A DNA stretch of 17,360 nt from an uncultured bacterium (lineage in GTDB: Bacteria; Actinomycetota; Coriobacteriia; Coriobacteriales; Coriobacteriaceae): the NCBI GenBank assembly GCA_905214895.1, contig CAJMNP010000008.1, forward strand, positions 1-17,360, given 5' to 3'. Below the pieces are notes generated by a model. That model worked only from the letters and a program-made list of their open reading frames with translations, did no database searches and was not told where the DNA came from. Position 1 is the first letter of the stretch. Each line of letters opens with the position of its first letter. Made by a program: the position numbers and the translations under genes. Below, one piece after another: positions 6,638 through 14,135 of this stretch.

Positions 6638-7690
6638 CTACGCGACGGTGTAAACCCAGTTGTGCTTGTCCTCGACAGCACCAGACTGGATGCCGGTCAG
6701 GGTCTCGCGGAGCTTCTTCATCACGGGGCCAATCTCGGTGTAGCCAGCCGGGAAGGTCACGGTCTCATCGGCACCATAGACCTTGTTGTCGATCTCGCCC
6801 ACCGGGGAAATGACGGCAGCGGTGCCGCACAGACCGCACTCAACAAAGGCGCCGGCCTTGACCTCGGCCCACTCGACGGGACGCTGGTCGACGGTCATGC
6901 CCAGGTCCTGAGCAACCTGAACGAGCGAACGGCGGGTGATGGAGGGCAGGATGGAGTCGGTGTGCGACTGCGGAACGACGAGGGTGCCATCCTCCTTCAC
7001 GAACAGGACGTTAGCGCCACCGGTCTCCTCGACATAGGTGCGGGACTCGGAGTCGAGATACAGGTTCTCGGCATATCCCTCGCGATGGGCCTCCATCGTG
7101 GGCTTGAGGGACATGGCGTAGTTCAGGCCGGCCTTGATGTTGCCGGTGCCGTGCGGTGCCGCACGGTCGTACTCGGAAACGCGCAGCTTGACGGGCTTGA
7201 GGCCACCCTTAAAGTACGGACCGACCGGGGTCACGAGAATGCGGAACGTGTACTCAGGAGCGGGAGCCACGCCGATCACGTCACCGGAGCCGATCATAAA
7301 CGGACGCACGTACAGGGTTGCACCGGAGCCGAAGGGCGGAACCCAGGCGGCGTTGGCAGAAACGACCTGCTTGACGGCCTCAACAAACTTGTCCTTGGGG
7401 AACGGGGGCATCTCGAGGCGCTGGGCAGAGTTATACATACGCTCGGCGTTCATGTCGGGACGGAAGCAGACGATGCTGCCGTCCTCGGCGGTATAGGCCT
7501 TCAGGCCCTCAAAGACCTCCTGGCAGTAATGGAAGATGCCACCGCACTCGGAGACATGCAGGGTGTGGTCGGTGGTCAGGCCGCCCTCGTCCCACTCGCC
7601 GTCCTTCCAATGGGCCTCGTAGCTGTAATCGGTCTTCATGTAGCCAAAGCCGAGGCTACCCCAATCGATATCCTTCTTCTCGACAGTCAT
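6638..7690 (-). CDS. ilvE: Branched-chain amino acid aminotransferase
   Basis: A 350-residue fold-type IV PLP enzyme that transfers amino groups between glutamate and the 2-oxo acids of leucine, isoleucine and valine, in the cytoplasm. Visible family features: EVFEGLKAY (about 58-66), FRPDMNAERMYNSAQRL (76-92), catalytic Lys186 in GNIKAGLNYA, EETGGANVLFV (221-231) and ECGLCGTAAVISPVGEI (284-300). The start is ATG 7690 with an ideal AAGGAG 7 nt upstream; an upstream extension to 7840 is Arg-rich and not family-like. A possible -10 (TACAAT, 7844-7849) would give a leader of about 147 nt. No leader peptide rich in branched-chain codons was seen. Confidence 0.96.
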   Translation of the reverse strand: MTVEKKDIDWGSLGFGYMKTDYSYEAHWKDGEWDEGGLTTDHTLHVSECGGIFHYCQEVFEGLKAYTAEDGSIVCFRPDMNAERMYNSAQRLEMPPFPKDKFVEAVKQVVSANAAWVPPFGSGATLYVRPFMIGSGDVIGVAPAPEYTFRILVTPVGPYFKGGLKPVKLRVSEYDRAAPHGTGNIKAGLNYAMSLKPTMEAHREGYAENLYLDSESRTYVEETGGANVLFVKEDGTLVVPQSHTDSILPSITRRSLVQVAQDLGMTVDQRPVEWAEVKAGAFVECGLCGTAAVISPVGEIDNKVYGADETVTFPAGYTEIGPVMKKLRETLTGIQSGAVEDKHNWVYTVA

Positions 7691-7843
7691 ATGTCGCTCC
7701 TTACATACACAGTTGCATACTCGCGAACCCGCACGCAAGGACCGAGGCCGCCCGCGTCGCAACGTCGCACGCCCGGAGCGTAGAGCCGGACGGGACACGC
7801 GAACAGCATCAAAGCCGATGGCACGTCGATTCGCATGCACGAG

Positions 7844-7895
7844 ATTGTACTCCCCGCATGCGTTGGATAAAACGTTTTTCTTTAACTAACTAAAG
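7844..7895 (-). promoter_or_regulatory. ilvE upstream control region: -10 and two dyads
   Basis: A TACAAT -10 (7844-7849, minus strand) is the best promoter candidate for ilvE, with a poor -35. Upstream are GGATAAAACGTTT (7865-7877), whose core AAAACGTTTT is palindromic, and the dyad CTTTA-ACTAAC-TAAAG (7880-7895). Both are operator-like. The assignment to ilvE is by position only. Confidence 0.35.
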
Positions 7896-7915
7896 TATTT
7901 TCATTTGACCGAAGC

Positions 7916-7950
7916 AAAAAAGGCCCGCCACCGTAAGCGGTGACGGGCCT
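7916..7950 (-). terminator. Intrinsic terminator of the DedA-family gene
   Basis: The stem AGGCCCG..ACCG / CGGT..CGGGCCT (7921-7950), with a TAAG loop and one mismatch, is followed on the minus strand by six T. It lies 38 nt past the DedA stop. Confidence 0.9.
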
Positions 7951-7988
7951 CAACGGCACGGTTTGCGCGCTGGCTCGATCTACGCGTT

Positions 7989-8627
7989 CTATTTGCCCAG
8001 CTTAGCCTTGACGATGCCGACCACAGTCGGGATGATCGACACGGCGACGATGCCGATAATCAGCAGCTCAAAGTGCTCCTGCACAAAGGGGATGCCGCCA
8101 AAGAAGTAACCCAGCAGCGTAAAGACCGTCGACCAGGTAATGCCGCCCAGCACGTTAAAGATCACAAAGTTGCGCCAGTGCATGCCGCCCATGCCGGCGA
8201 TAAAAGGCACAAAGGTGCGGATAAACGGAAAGAAACGACCCAGGAAAATAGCCAGGTGACCCCACTTGTCCAAGAAGTCCTCGGACTTTTTAATGCGCTC
8301 GGGCGTCATGGCCTTCACCTTGCCCGAAGCGATGATCTTTTTGCCAAAGAAATGGCCGATCATAAAGTTGCACTGATCGCCCAGGATGGCTGCGGCCCAT
8401 GCGGTTGCCAGAAGCGCCACGATGTTAAAGCCGCCGTTGTGGGCAAAGAAGCCCGAGGCAAACAGCAGCGAATCGCCGGGAAGGAACGGGAAGAACACCA
8501 CACCCGTCTCGATAAAGATGATCAGGAACACGCAGCCGTAGGCCATAAGCGGGCCGGCGGCGATCCAGCTGGCGATCGCGGTGCGCGGATCCTTAAGCAG
8601 CTCGGCGATAAAATTGATGAAACCCAT
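7989..8627 (-). CDS. DedA family integral membrane protein
   Basis: A 212-residue polytopic inner-membrane protein of the DedA/SNARE-associated (VTT) family. The hallmark sequences are present: IETGVVFFPFLPGDSLLFASG (about residues 41-61) and FLGRFFPFIRTFVPFIAG with GMHWRNFVIFN after it, followed by C-terminal hydrophobic helices. Family members contribute to membrane homeostasis, and some recycle undecaprenyl or other lipids as flippases; which lipid this one handles cannot be read. The start is ATG 8627 with GAGAGG 9 nt upstream; the upstream in-frame extension to 8696 covers the promoter. A TATACT -10 (8674-8679) would give a leader of about 40 nt. Confidence 0.94.
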   Translation of the reverse strand: MGFINFIAELLKDPRTAIASWIAAGPLMAYGCVFLIIFIETGVVFFPFLPGDSLLFASGFFAHNGGFNIVALLATAWAAAILGDQCNFMIGHFFGKKIIASGKVKAMTPERIKKSEDFLDKWGHLAIFLGRFFPFIRTFVPFIAGMGGMHWRNFVIFNVLGGITWSTVFTLLGYFFGGIPFVQEHFELLIIGIVAVSIIPTVVGIVKAKLGK

Positions 8628-8673
8628 GAAGTAAAACCTCTCAGTTGTGGGCGCGGACACGTCCAAGTTGACC

Positions 8674-8679
8674 AGTATA
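8674..8679 (-). promoter_or_regulatory. Candidate -10 of the DedA-family gene
   Basis: TATACT on the minus strand, about 47 nt before the start codon. The -35 region is not recognisable. Confidence 0.45.
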
Positions 8680-8768
8680 CGGTTGTGACGCGGCAACGCA
8701 CACGACCTTACAAAAGCGTGACTTCATTACCAGCAAGTTTGCATAATTGACACCTGTCGCGCAAAGCC

Positions 8769-8810
8769 GAGCAAGATTGCTCTTCCTAATCCCTAGCGAA
8801 TCGCTATACT
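8769..8810 (+). promoter_or_regulatory. cysE promoter region with two perfect dyads
   Basis: TATACT (8805-8810) is a good -10, giving a leader of about 35 nt. Two perfect palindromes lie just upstream: GAGCAA-GA-TTGCTC (8769-8782) and AGCGA-A-TCGCT (8795-8805). They occupy the -35 and spacer regions, where repressor sites are usual. The regulator is unknown. Confidence 0.45.
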
Positions 8811-8851
8811 TTATTGAATTGCATTGTCGCGGCGCTAAGGGAGGGCGGCCG

Positions 8852-9556
8852 GTGAGCTTTATCAATACCATTCGCGAGGACATCAAGACCGTCCAGGCAC
8901 AGGACCCCGCCGCGCAAAACGGCCTAGTCATCTTCCTTTCTTACCCCGGCCTGCACGCCAAGTGGAACCACGTGCCCGAGCACTGGCTGTGGGAACATGG
9001 ACATCGCTCGCTCGCCCGCGTGCTCTCGCAAATCACCCGCCATATCACTGGCGTCGAGATTCATCCTGCCGCACAGATCGGCAAGCATTTCTTTATCGAC
9101 CACGCCATGGGCGTTGTCATCGGCGAAACCGCCATTGTGGGCGACAACTGCGTGCTCTATCAGGGCGTCACACTTGGCGGCACCGGCAACGAGACCGGCA
9201 AGCGCCACCCCACCCTGGGCAACAACGTCACCGTGGGCACAGGCGCCAAGGTGCTCGGCAACATTCGCATTGGCAACAACGTCAAAATCGGCGGCAACTC
9301 GGTTGTCGTCAAAGACGTGCCCGACAACTGCACCGTCGTGGGCGTGCCCGGCCGCATTATCAAACGCAACGGCTGCCGCGTGTTCGAGGAGACCTTCGAC
9401 GCCAAGCAGCATCGCGAGTACATGCCCGACGATGCCGCCGAGCAGAGCGCCCTCAACCGCCAGGGCATCAACGAAAACGCCCGTCGCGTCAAGGAACTCG
9501 AGCGAGAGGTGGCCGAGCTCAAAGCCCTCGTCGCCAAGCTCGTGGACGAGCGCTAG
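8852..9556 (+). CDS. cysE: Serine O-acetyltransferase
   Basis: A 234-residue enzyme that acetylates serine with acetyl-CoA to O-acetylserine, the first step of cysteine synthesis. After a short helical N-terminus ([23 protein letters not shown]) comes the left-handed beta-helix of hexapeptide repeats, with [44 protein letters not shown] and VVGVPGRII. The C-terminus (about 208-234) is a predicted coiled coil, [20 protein letters not shown], instead of the usual tail that binds the sulfhydrylase. The start is GTG 8852, with GGAGG 7 nt upstream; an in-frame ATG at 8747 lies before the promoter. No cysK is adjacent. Confidence 0.94.
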   Translation: MSFINTIREDIKTVQAQDPAAQNGLVIFLSYPGLHAKWNHVPEHWLWEHGHRSLARVLSQITRHITGVEIHPAAQIGKHFFIDHAMGVVIGETAIVGDNCVLYQGVTLGGTGNETGKRHPTLGNNVTVGTGAKVLGNIRIGNNVKIGGNSVVVKDVPDNCTVVGVPGRIIKRNGCRVFEETFDAKQHREYMPDDAAEQSALNRQGINENARRVKELEREVAELKALVAKLVDER

Positions 9557-9594
9557 GGCCGTGGGCAGCCGCCACAGCATGAACGCCAGCACAA

Positions 9595-9634
9595 AAGGCG
9601 CGCCAGGGAATCCGCCCCCGGCGCGCCTTCTTTT
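9595..9634. terminator. Terminator between convergent cysE and ABC exporter genes
   Basis: A perfect 10-bp stem, AAGGCGCGCC (9595-9604) and GGCGCGCCTT (9620-9629), is followed by CTTTT on the plus strand, with an AAAA run on the other side. It ends cysE and may also serve the ABC operon from the other direction. Confidence 0.85.
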
Positions 9635-9667
9635 CGATGCGACATGCGGGACTGCCCCTTTGTCACC

Positions 9668-11668
9668 TTATGCGAACTGGCTTAGGTAGAGGTCGGCGTA
9701 AGCGCCCTCGGCAGCCAGCAGCTCCTTGTGCGTACCCTGCTCGATGATATTGCCGTGATCCATGACCAGGATGAGGTCGGCATCGACGATCGTCGACAGA
9801 CGGTGCGCGATCACAAAGCTCGTGCGCCCGCGCATGAGCGCGTCCATGGCGCGGCCGATGGCAAGCTCGGTGCGCGTGTCCACGCTCGACGTCGCCTCGT
9901 CCAGGATGAGGATCGCCGGGTTGTTGAGCAGCACGCGCGCGATGGTCAGCAGCTGACGTTGGCCCTGGCTGATGCTCTCGGCATCGTTAGCCACCCGTGT
10001 GTCGTAGCCCTGCGGCATAGTGCGCACAAAGAAGTCGACCTGAGCGGCACGTGCGGCCGCGACAATCTCCTCGCGCGTCGCCTCGGGACAGCCATAGGCG
10101 ATGTTCTCGGCAATGGTGCCATCGAACAGCCAGGCGTCCTGCAACACCATGCCAAACTGCTGGCGCAGCTCGCCGCGGTCCGTGCGGCTCGTGTCCACAC
10201 CGTCGAGGGTAATGCGGCCGCCGTCGATCTCGTAGAAGCGCATGAGCAGATTGATGAGTGTGGTCTTACCCGCACCCGTGGTTCCCACCACGGCGATCTT
10301 CTGACCCGGCTCGGCGGCAAACGACACGTCGCGCATGAGCGGCTTGTCGGGCGCATAGCCAAAGCGCACGTGCTCAAAAGCGACGCGGCCCTCCACCTTG
10401 CCCGGCAGCTTGGCAGCCTCGCCCGGCTGCGGATCGGCCTCCATCTCGGGCTCATCGAGCAGGTCGAACACGCGCTCTGCGCTCGCCAGCGCGCTCTGCA
10501 GCGAGTTAAAGGTAAACGACAACTGCGTCATGGGTTCGGACGCCTCGTAGATAAACTGGAAGAACGCCTGGAACACGCCGACGGTCATATGCCCGGCAAC
10601 CAGCATGCTGCAGCCCACCAGCGCAATCACGATCTGCGCCAAACGGCCGATAAAGCGCACCGCAGGGCCGACGGCGTTAATCATAAAGTCGGCCTTGGTG
10701 CTCACGCGCGCCAGCTCCTTCGAAGCCTCGTGTACCTCGGCAGAGCTCTGGCGCTCGCGGTTAAACGCACGGATCACCAGACGGCCCGAGTAGCCTTCCT
10801 CGACCGCACTCGTAATCTTGGACACCCACTCCTGGCGCTCGCCCGTCACATCGTGCGTGCGGCGCGACACGACCTTCGTCACCAGCAGCGAAAGCGCCGT
10901 AAAGAACAAAAAGACGAACGTGAGCGGCACGCTAAACACGAACATCACGCTCACGGCGCCCACTACGGTACCGATCGACACCAGCAGCTGCAGCAATCCG
11001 CGCTGCATACTCTCGGACATCTTGTCCAAGTCGTTGGTCGCGCGGCTGACGACCTCGCCGGGACGATGCGCGTCAAAGTAGGCAAGCGGCAGGCGGTTGA
11101 GCTTTTGTGCGATGCGGTTGCGTAGGCGCAGGTTGAGGCGCTCGGCAACGCTCGACATCAAAAAGCTCTGGAGTGCGTAGAACGAGGCGGCGGCGGTCCA
11201 GATCATAAAGTAGATGAAGATGGTCCTGCCGCAGTTCTCCCAGGTAATACTGAAGGTAGTGTTGTTGGCAAACGCCACCTTCATGTGCCCCCACAGCTCA
11301 TCGATCACGCGGGCGCTGTAGGCCGGCGCCGCGGTGTTAAAGATGGCATAGAACACGATGCTCGCGAACACGATATAGAAACGCCAATGGTCGCCGGCGG
11401 CCTCGCTCCACAGGCGGCGCACCGTCGCCCAGGTGTCGCGGGGCGTCTCGTCCTCGTCCTCGTCGTCAACGTCGCGCATGCGCTCTGCCTCGGCGCGGGC
11501 GCGCTCGTCCTCGGCGCGCTCGTTTTCCTCGTAGAGTGCCTGGCGGCGAGCCTCGCGCTCCGCCGCCTTGGCGGCTTCGTCCAGGCCGGGCGTGGCGCCC
11601 GCCTCCTCGACTGTCTCTGCAACCGCGGCGTCATCGGCGATGCCCTGCTTCTTGAGCTCCTCGGTCAT
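9668..11668 (-). CDS. ABC exporter half-transporter, consensus ATPase subunit
   Basis: A 666-residue type I ABC exporter subunit. An unusual N-terminal extension of about 90 residues, rich in Glu, Asp, Ala and Arg and probably helical or coiled-coil, precedes the six-helix membrane domain. The ATPase domain has Walker A GTTGAGKTT (Lys468), VLQDAWLF Q-loop, Walker B LILDEATSSVD with the catalytic Glu591, and a weak signature ISQGQ in place of LSGGQ. The start is ATG 11668, with GGAGGTGA 5 nt upstream lying in the final codons of the preceding gene. The GTG at 11677 falls within that Shine-Dalgarno and is rejected. It is the last gene of the MarR-ABC-ABC operon. Substrate unknown; the MarR control favours a drug or toxic compound exporter. 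Confidence 0.93.
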   Translation of the reverse strand: MTEELKKQGIADDAAVAETVEEAGATPGLDEAAKAAEREARRQALYEENERAEDERARAEAERMRDVDDEDEDETPRDTWATVRRLWSEAAGDHWRFYIVFASIVFYAIFNTAAPAYSARVIDELWGHMKVAFANNTTFSITWENCGRTIFIYFMIWTAAASFYALQSFLMSSVAERLNLRLRNRIAQKLNRLPLAYFDAHRPGEVVSRATNDLDKMSESMQRGLLQLLVSIGTVVGAVSVMFVFSVPLTFVFLFFTALSLLVTKVVSRRTHDVTGERQEWVSKITSAVEEGYSGRLVIRAFNRERQSSAEVHEASKELARVSTKADFMINAVGPAVRFIGRLAQIVIALVGCSMLVAGHMTVGVFQAFFQFIYEASEPMTQLSFTFNSLQSALASAERVFDLLDEPEMEADPQPGEAAKLPGKVEGRVAFEHVRFGYAPDKPLMRDVSFAAEPGQKIAVVGTTGAGKTTLINLLMRFYEIDGGRITLDGVDTSRTDRGELRQQFGMVLQDAWLFDGTIAENIAYGCPEATREEIVAAARAAQVDFFVRTMPQGYDTRVANDAESISQGQRQLLTIARVLLNNPAILILDEATSSVDTRTELAIGRAMDALMRGRTSFVIAHRLSTIVDADLILVMDHGNIIEQGTHKELLAAEGAYADLYLSQFA

Positions 11669-11669
11669 G

Positions 11670-13466
11670 CTACTCACCTCCCTTCATCTGCGATTCCGCG
11701 ATAGCGCGGTACACCTCGCAGGTTTCCATGAGCTCGTCGTGCGTGCCCAGGCCCACGATCTCGCCGTCCTTGAGCACCACGATCTGATCGGCATGCAAAA
11801 TAGTCGAGATGCGCTGGGCGATGATGAGCACCGCGGCATCGCACGTCTCGTCCTGCAGCGCATGGCGCAGTGCCGCATCGGTCTTAAAGTCCAGGGCCGA
11901 AAAACTGTCGTCGAAGATATACAGGTCGGCGCGCTTCATGAGTGCGCGGGCGATTGCCAAACGCTGGCGCTGGCCGCCCGAAAAGTTCGTACCGCCCTGC
12001 GCCACCGGAGTGTCGAGCCCCTGCGGTTGATCGAGTACAAAGGTGCTCTGGGCAACCTGGAGCGCATGGAGCATGTCAGCCTCGGTCGCGTCTTCGTTGC
12101 CAAAGCGCAGATTGCTTGCCACGGTACCCGAGAACAGCCATGCCTTCTGCGGCACATAGGCAATGCGCCCGCGAATCTCACCTTGCGAAAGGTCGCGCAG
12201 ATCAACGCCGTCCAGGCGAATGACGCCCTTGGTGGCATCGTGGAAGCGCAGTAGAAGCTTTGCCACCGTCGACTTGCCCGAGCCCGTCGAGCCCACAATC
12301 GCGGTCGTCTGACCGCGGCGACAGGTAAAGTTCAGATCGCACAGTGTGTCCTCGTCGGCGTCGTCAAAGCGAAACGACATATGATCGAACACGGCGACTG
12401 CATCCGCATCGTCCTCGGGGGCAGGCGCCCCGTCACCCAGCGTGCGCTCGCCGTCCACTGCATCGGCCCCGTCCTTTGAGTCGGGCGCGGCCGCATCGAG
12501 CGTACGCTGGCCATCGACGATGCTCGGCTCAATCTCCAACACCTGCTGCGCACGGTTCAGGCACGCCGCGGCGCGCGGCAGCGTCAGCACTACCATCTGC
12601 GCCATCATCACAAAGAACAGGATCAGGAGCGCATATTCCAGCACCGCGGAGATGCTCGCAATCTGCATTGCATGGGCGCCAACGCGGTTGCCGCCCACCC
12701 ACAGCACCGCCACCTCGGCAATGTTCATCAAAAAGAAGGTAGAGCTATCAAGGCCCACAAACAGGTGGTTGACCTTAATGGCGTTGTCCGCGTAATCGCT
12801 AAACACCTCGTCCAGGCGCTGCTCCTCGTGAAGCTCTTTATTAAAAGCGCGGATGACGCGAACGCCCACGATGTTCTCGCGCAGCACCACGTTCATGCGG
12901 TCGATAAAGCTCTGCAGGCGCATAAAAATTGGCGCGGCGTTAGCCACGGTAAAGACTGCCGCCACCAGCACGATCGCAACCACCACGCCCAGCAGCGTAC
13001 CCATGGCGGGATCGATGAGCCACGCAAAAATGATGCCCGCGACGGCCAAGAACGGCACCGGCAGCACCAGCTGGATCGTCTGCAGGATGGCCTGCTGAAT
13101 CACATTGATGTCGTTGAGCGAGCGCGTGATCATCGATCCGGTGCCAAAGCGCTCAAAGTCGCTGGCCGCGAGCTCGAGCGACTTGTCGTACACGGCATTG
13201 CGGATATCGCAGGCCACGTTGGCGGCCAAGCGCGCCGAAAGATAGCAGCCCAGCACCGCGCCGCCGCTGGCCATGCCGGTCGCGATAAGCATGTAGAGGC
13301 CATTGCGCAAAATGTAGTCGACATCACCCGTGGTGATACCGGTGTTGACCATGTTCGCCAGCATCGTGGGAACCAACAGCGTGCCGACGTTATCAACCAG
13401 CAGCACCAGCAGCGTCACTGCGACAAGCCCTCGATAGGGCTTCAGAAACCTCATTAACAGTCGCAC
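11670..13466 (-). CDS. ABC exporter half-transporter, degenerate ATPase subunit
   Basis: A 598-residue type I ABC exporter subunit. After six membrane helices come Walker A GSTGSGKST (Lys398), VPQKAWLF Q-loop, signature FSGGQ and Walker B YIFDDSFSALD, where Asp520 replaces the catalytic Glu. This marks it as the partner carrying the non-hydrolysing site in a heterodimer with the downstream gene. Between the two domains (roughly residues 316-360) is an acidic linker made of two 20-residue tandem repeats, DNA units 12399-12458 and 12459-12518. The GTG at 13466 is chosen over the ATG at 13454 because GAGG lies about 7 nt upstream; with either start the gene overlaps the end of marR (13 nt or 1 nt). 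Confidence 0.92.
   Translation of the reverse strand: MRLLMRFLKPYRGLVAVTLLVLLVDNVGTLLVPTMLANMVNTGITTGDVDYILRNGLYMLIATGMASGGAVLGCYLSARLAANVACDIRNAVYDKSLELAASDFERFGTGSMITRSLNDINVIQQAILQTIQLVLPVPFLAVAGIIFAWLIDPAMGTLLGVVVAIVLVAAVFTVANAAPIFMRLQSFIDRMNVVLRENIVGVRVIRAFNKELHEEQRLDEVFSDYADNAIKVNHLFVGLDSSTFFLMNIAEVAVLWVGGNRVGAHAMQIASISAVLEYALLILFFVMMAQMVVLTLPRAAACLNRAQQVLEIEPSIVDGQRTLDAAAPDSKDGADAVDGERTLGDGAPAPEDDADAVAVFDHMSFRFDDADEDTLCDLNFTCRRGQTTAIVGSTGSGKSTVAKLLLRFHDATKGVIRLDGVDLRDLSQGEIRGRIAYVPQKAWLFSGTVASNLRFGNEDATEADMLHALQVAQSTFVLDQPQGLDTPVAQGGTNFSGGQRQRLAIARALMKRADLYIFDDSFSALDFKTDAALRHALQDETCDAAVLIIAQRISTILHADQIVVLKDGEIVGLGTHDELMETCEVYRAIAESQMKGGE
12399..12518 (-). repeat. Two 60-bp tandem repeats encoding the exporter's interdomain linker
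   Basis: Units 12459-12518 and 12399-12458 encode VDGQRTLDAAAPDSKDGADA and VDGERTLGDGAPAPEDDADA. Twelve of 20 residues are the same, with the VDG-RTL and ADA ends conserved. The duplication keeps the frame and lengthens an acidic, probably disordered linker between membrane and ATPase domains. Confidence 0.8.
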
Positions 13467-13954
13467 GACTCCCCCTCACATTGATCCTGCGTCTGGCTTG
13501 CAGCTGCCACCTGCTGCTTAAATGTCTCGCACTCCTCATCGAGCACCTGGGAGAATTTGCCGATCAAGCGCATAATCTCGCGTTGCTCACACGGCTCAAG
13601 CGCGCAAAATGCTCGCTGTTCGGCCTTAAGTGCCGGCAACGCATAGCGCTCAGCAAATTGCCTACCCTCTTTGGTCAGGCACACAACCTTGTTCTTACGG
13701 CTGCCTTCGGCAAACTCCAACGTTGCGAAGCCCCGCGCCGTCAAGGTTTTAATTGCCGAGTTGATAGTCTGTTTGCTATAGAACCATTCGCTCGTCAGAC
13801 GGCTTACGTCAACACTGCCGCCCGCCGTGCTGGTATCGACGAGCATCCAGTAAGCGCAGTCCGAAAGACCGCAGGCGCGCGAGAACTCCGAATAAATATG
13901 GTCGAGTCCATTGAGCAACCGGTCGAAGTCGACCAGCATAACCGCACTATTCAT
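13454..13954 (-). CDS. MarR family transcriptional regulator of the ABC operon
   Basis: A 166-residue winged-helix protein. The DNA-binding segment is about residues 48-97 (VDVSRLTSEWFYSKQTINSAIKTL, then GFATLEFAEGSRKNKVVCLT wing and LTKEG). Helices on each side form the usual dimer interface. The C-terminus ends in a Cys-rich tail, CEGESCDC (Cys159, 164, 166), and three more Cys lie at about 117, 122 and 142, which might sense metals or oxidants. The start is ATG 13954 with GGTGGG upstream. It is the first gene of the exporter operon and most likely represses it and itself, releasing DNA when an exporter substrate is present. That role is inferred from context. Confidence 0.9.
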   Translation of the reverse strand: MNSAVMLVDFDRLLNGLDHIYSEFSRACGLSDCAYWMLVDTSTAGGSVDVSRLTSEWFYSKQTINSAIKTLTARGFATLEFAEGSRKNKVVCLTKEGRQFAERYALPALKAEQRAFCALEPCEQREIMRLIGKFSQVLDEECETFKQQVAAASQTQDQCEGESCDC

Positions 13955-13968
13955 CTATCCCACCATTC

Positions 13969-14030
13969 GATTGTCCGATTTTTGACCAATTTTGTATCTC
14001 TAGATTAGTCCGAGTTTTGACTATCGTCAA
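13969..14030 (-). promoter_or_regulatory. Operon promoter with a duplicated 20-bp site, probable MarR operators
   Basis: Minus strand: TTGACG (14025-14030), 17-nt spacer, TAATCT (14002-14007), giving a start near 13995 and a leader of about 40 nt. Two direct repeats, each reading GTCAAAA-TCGGAC-AATC with one to three differences, lie at 14003-14023 (over the spacer and -10) and 13969-13989 (just after the start site). This is the best-supported promoter/operator region of the window. Confidence 0.65.
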
Positions 14031-14073
14031 CAGGTTCTCCGCAAATGCTTGCACTTTTATGGCCTATCGGCAG

Positions 14074-14109
14074 AAAAAGACCGCCGGCGCGGGGGCAGCG
14101 CCGGCGGTC
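14074..14109 (-). terminator. Intrinsic terminator of the small uncharacterised gene
   Basis: A perfect 12-bp stem, GACCGCCGGCGC (14079-14090) and its complement (14098-14109), with a 7-nt loop, is followed on the minus strand by TTTTT. It lies 26 nt past the stop at 14136. Confidence 0.93.
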
Positions 14110-14135
14110 ACGTGAAAATCGGGTTTTATTGCTTG

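Noticed and set aside
7691..7840. ilvE leader as an attenuator with a leader peptide
   Set aside because: No short frame rich in Leu, Ile or Val codons and no terminator/antiterminator pair could be seen in the 150-nt leader.
9728..11125. 465-codon plus-strand open frame opposite an ABC exporter gene
   Set aside because: It is a mirror of the ABC gene; its composition (many Arg, His and Gln) is typical of antisense frames in GC-rich DNA.
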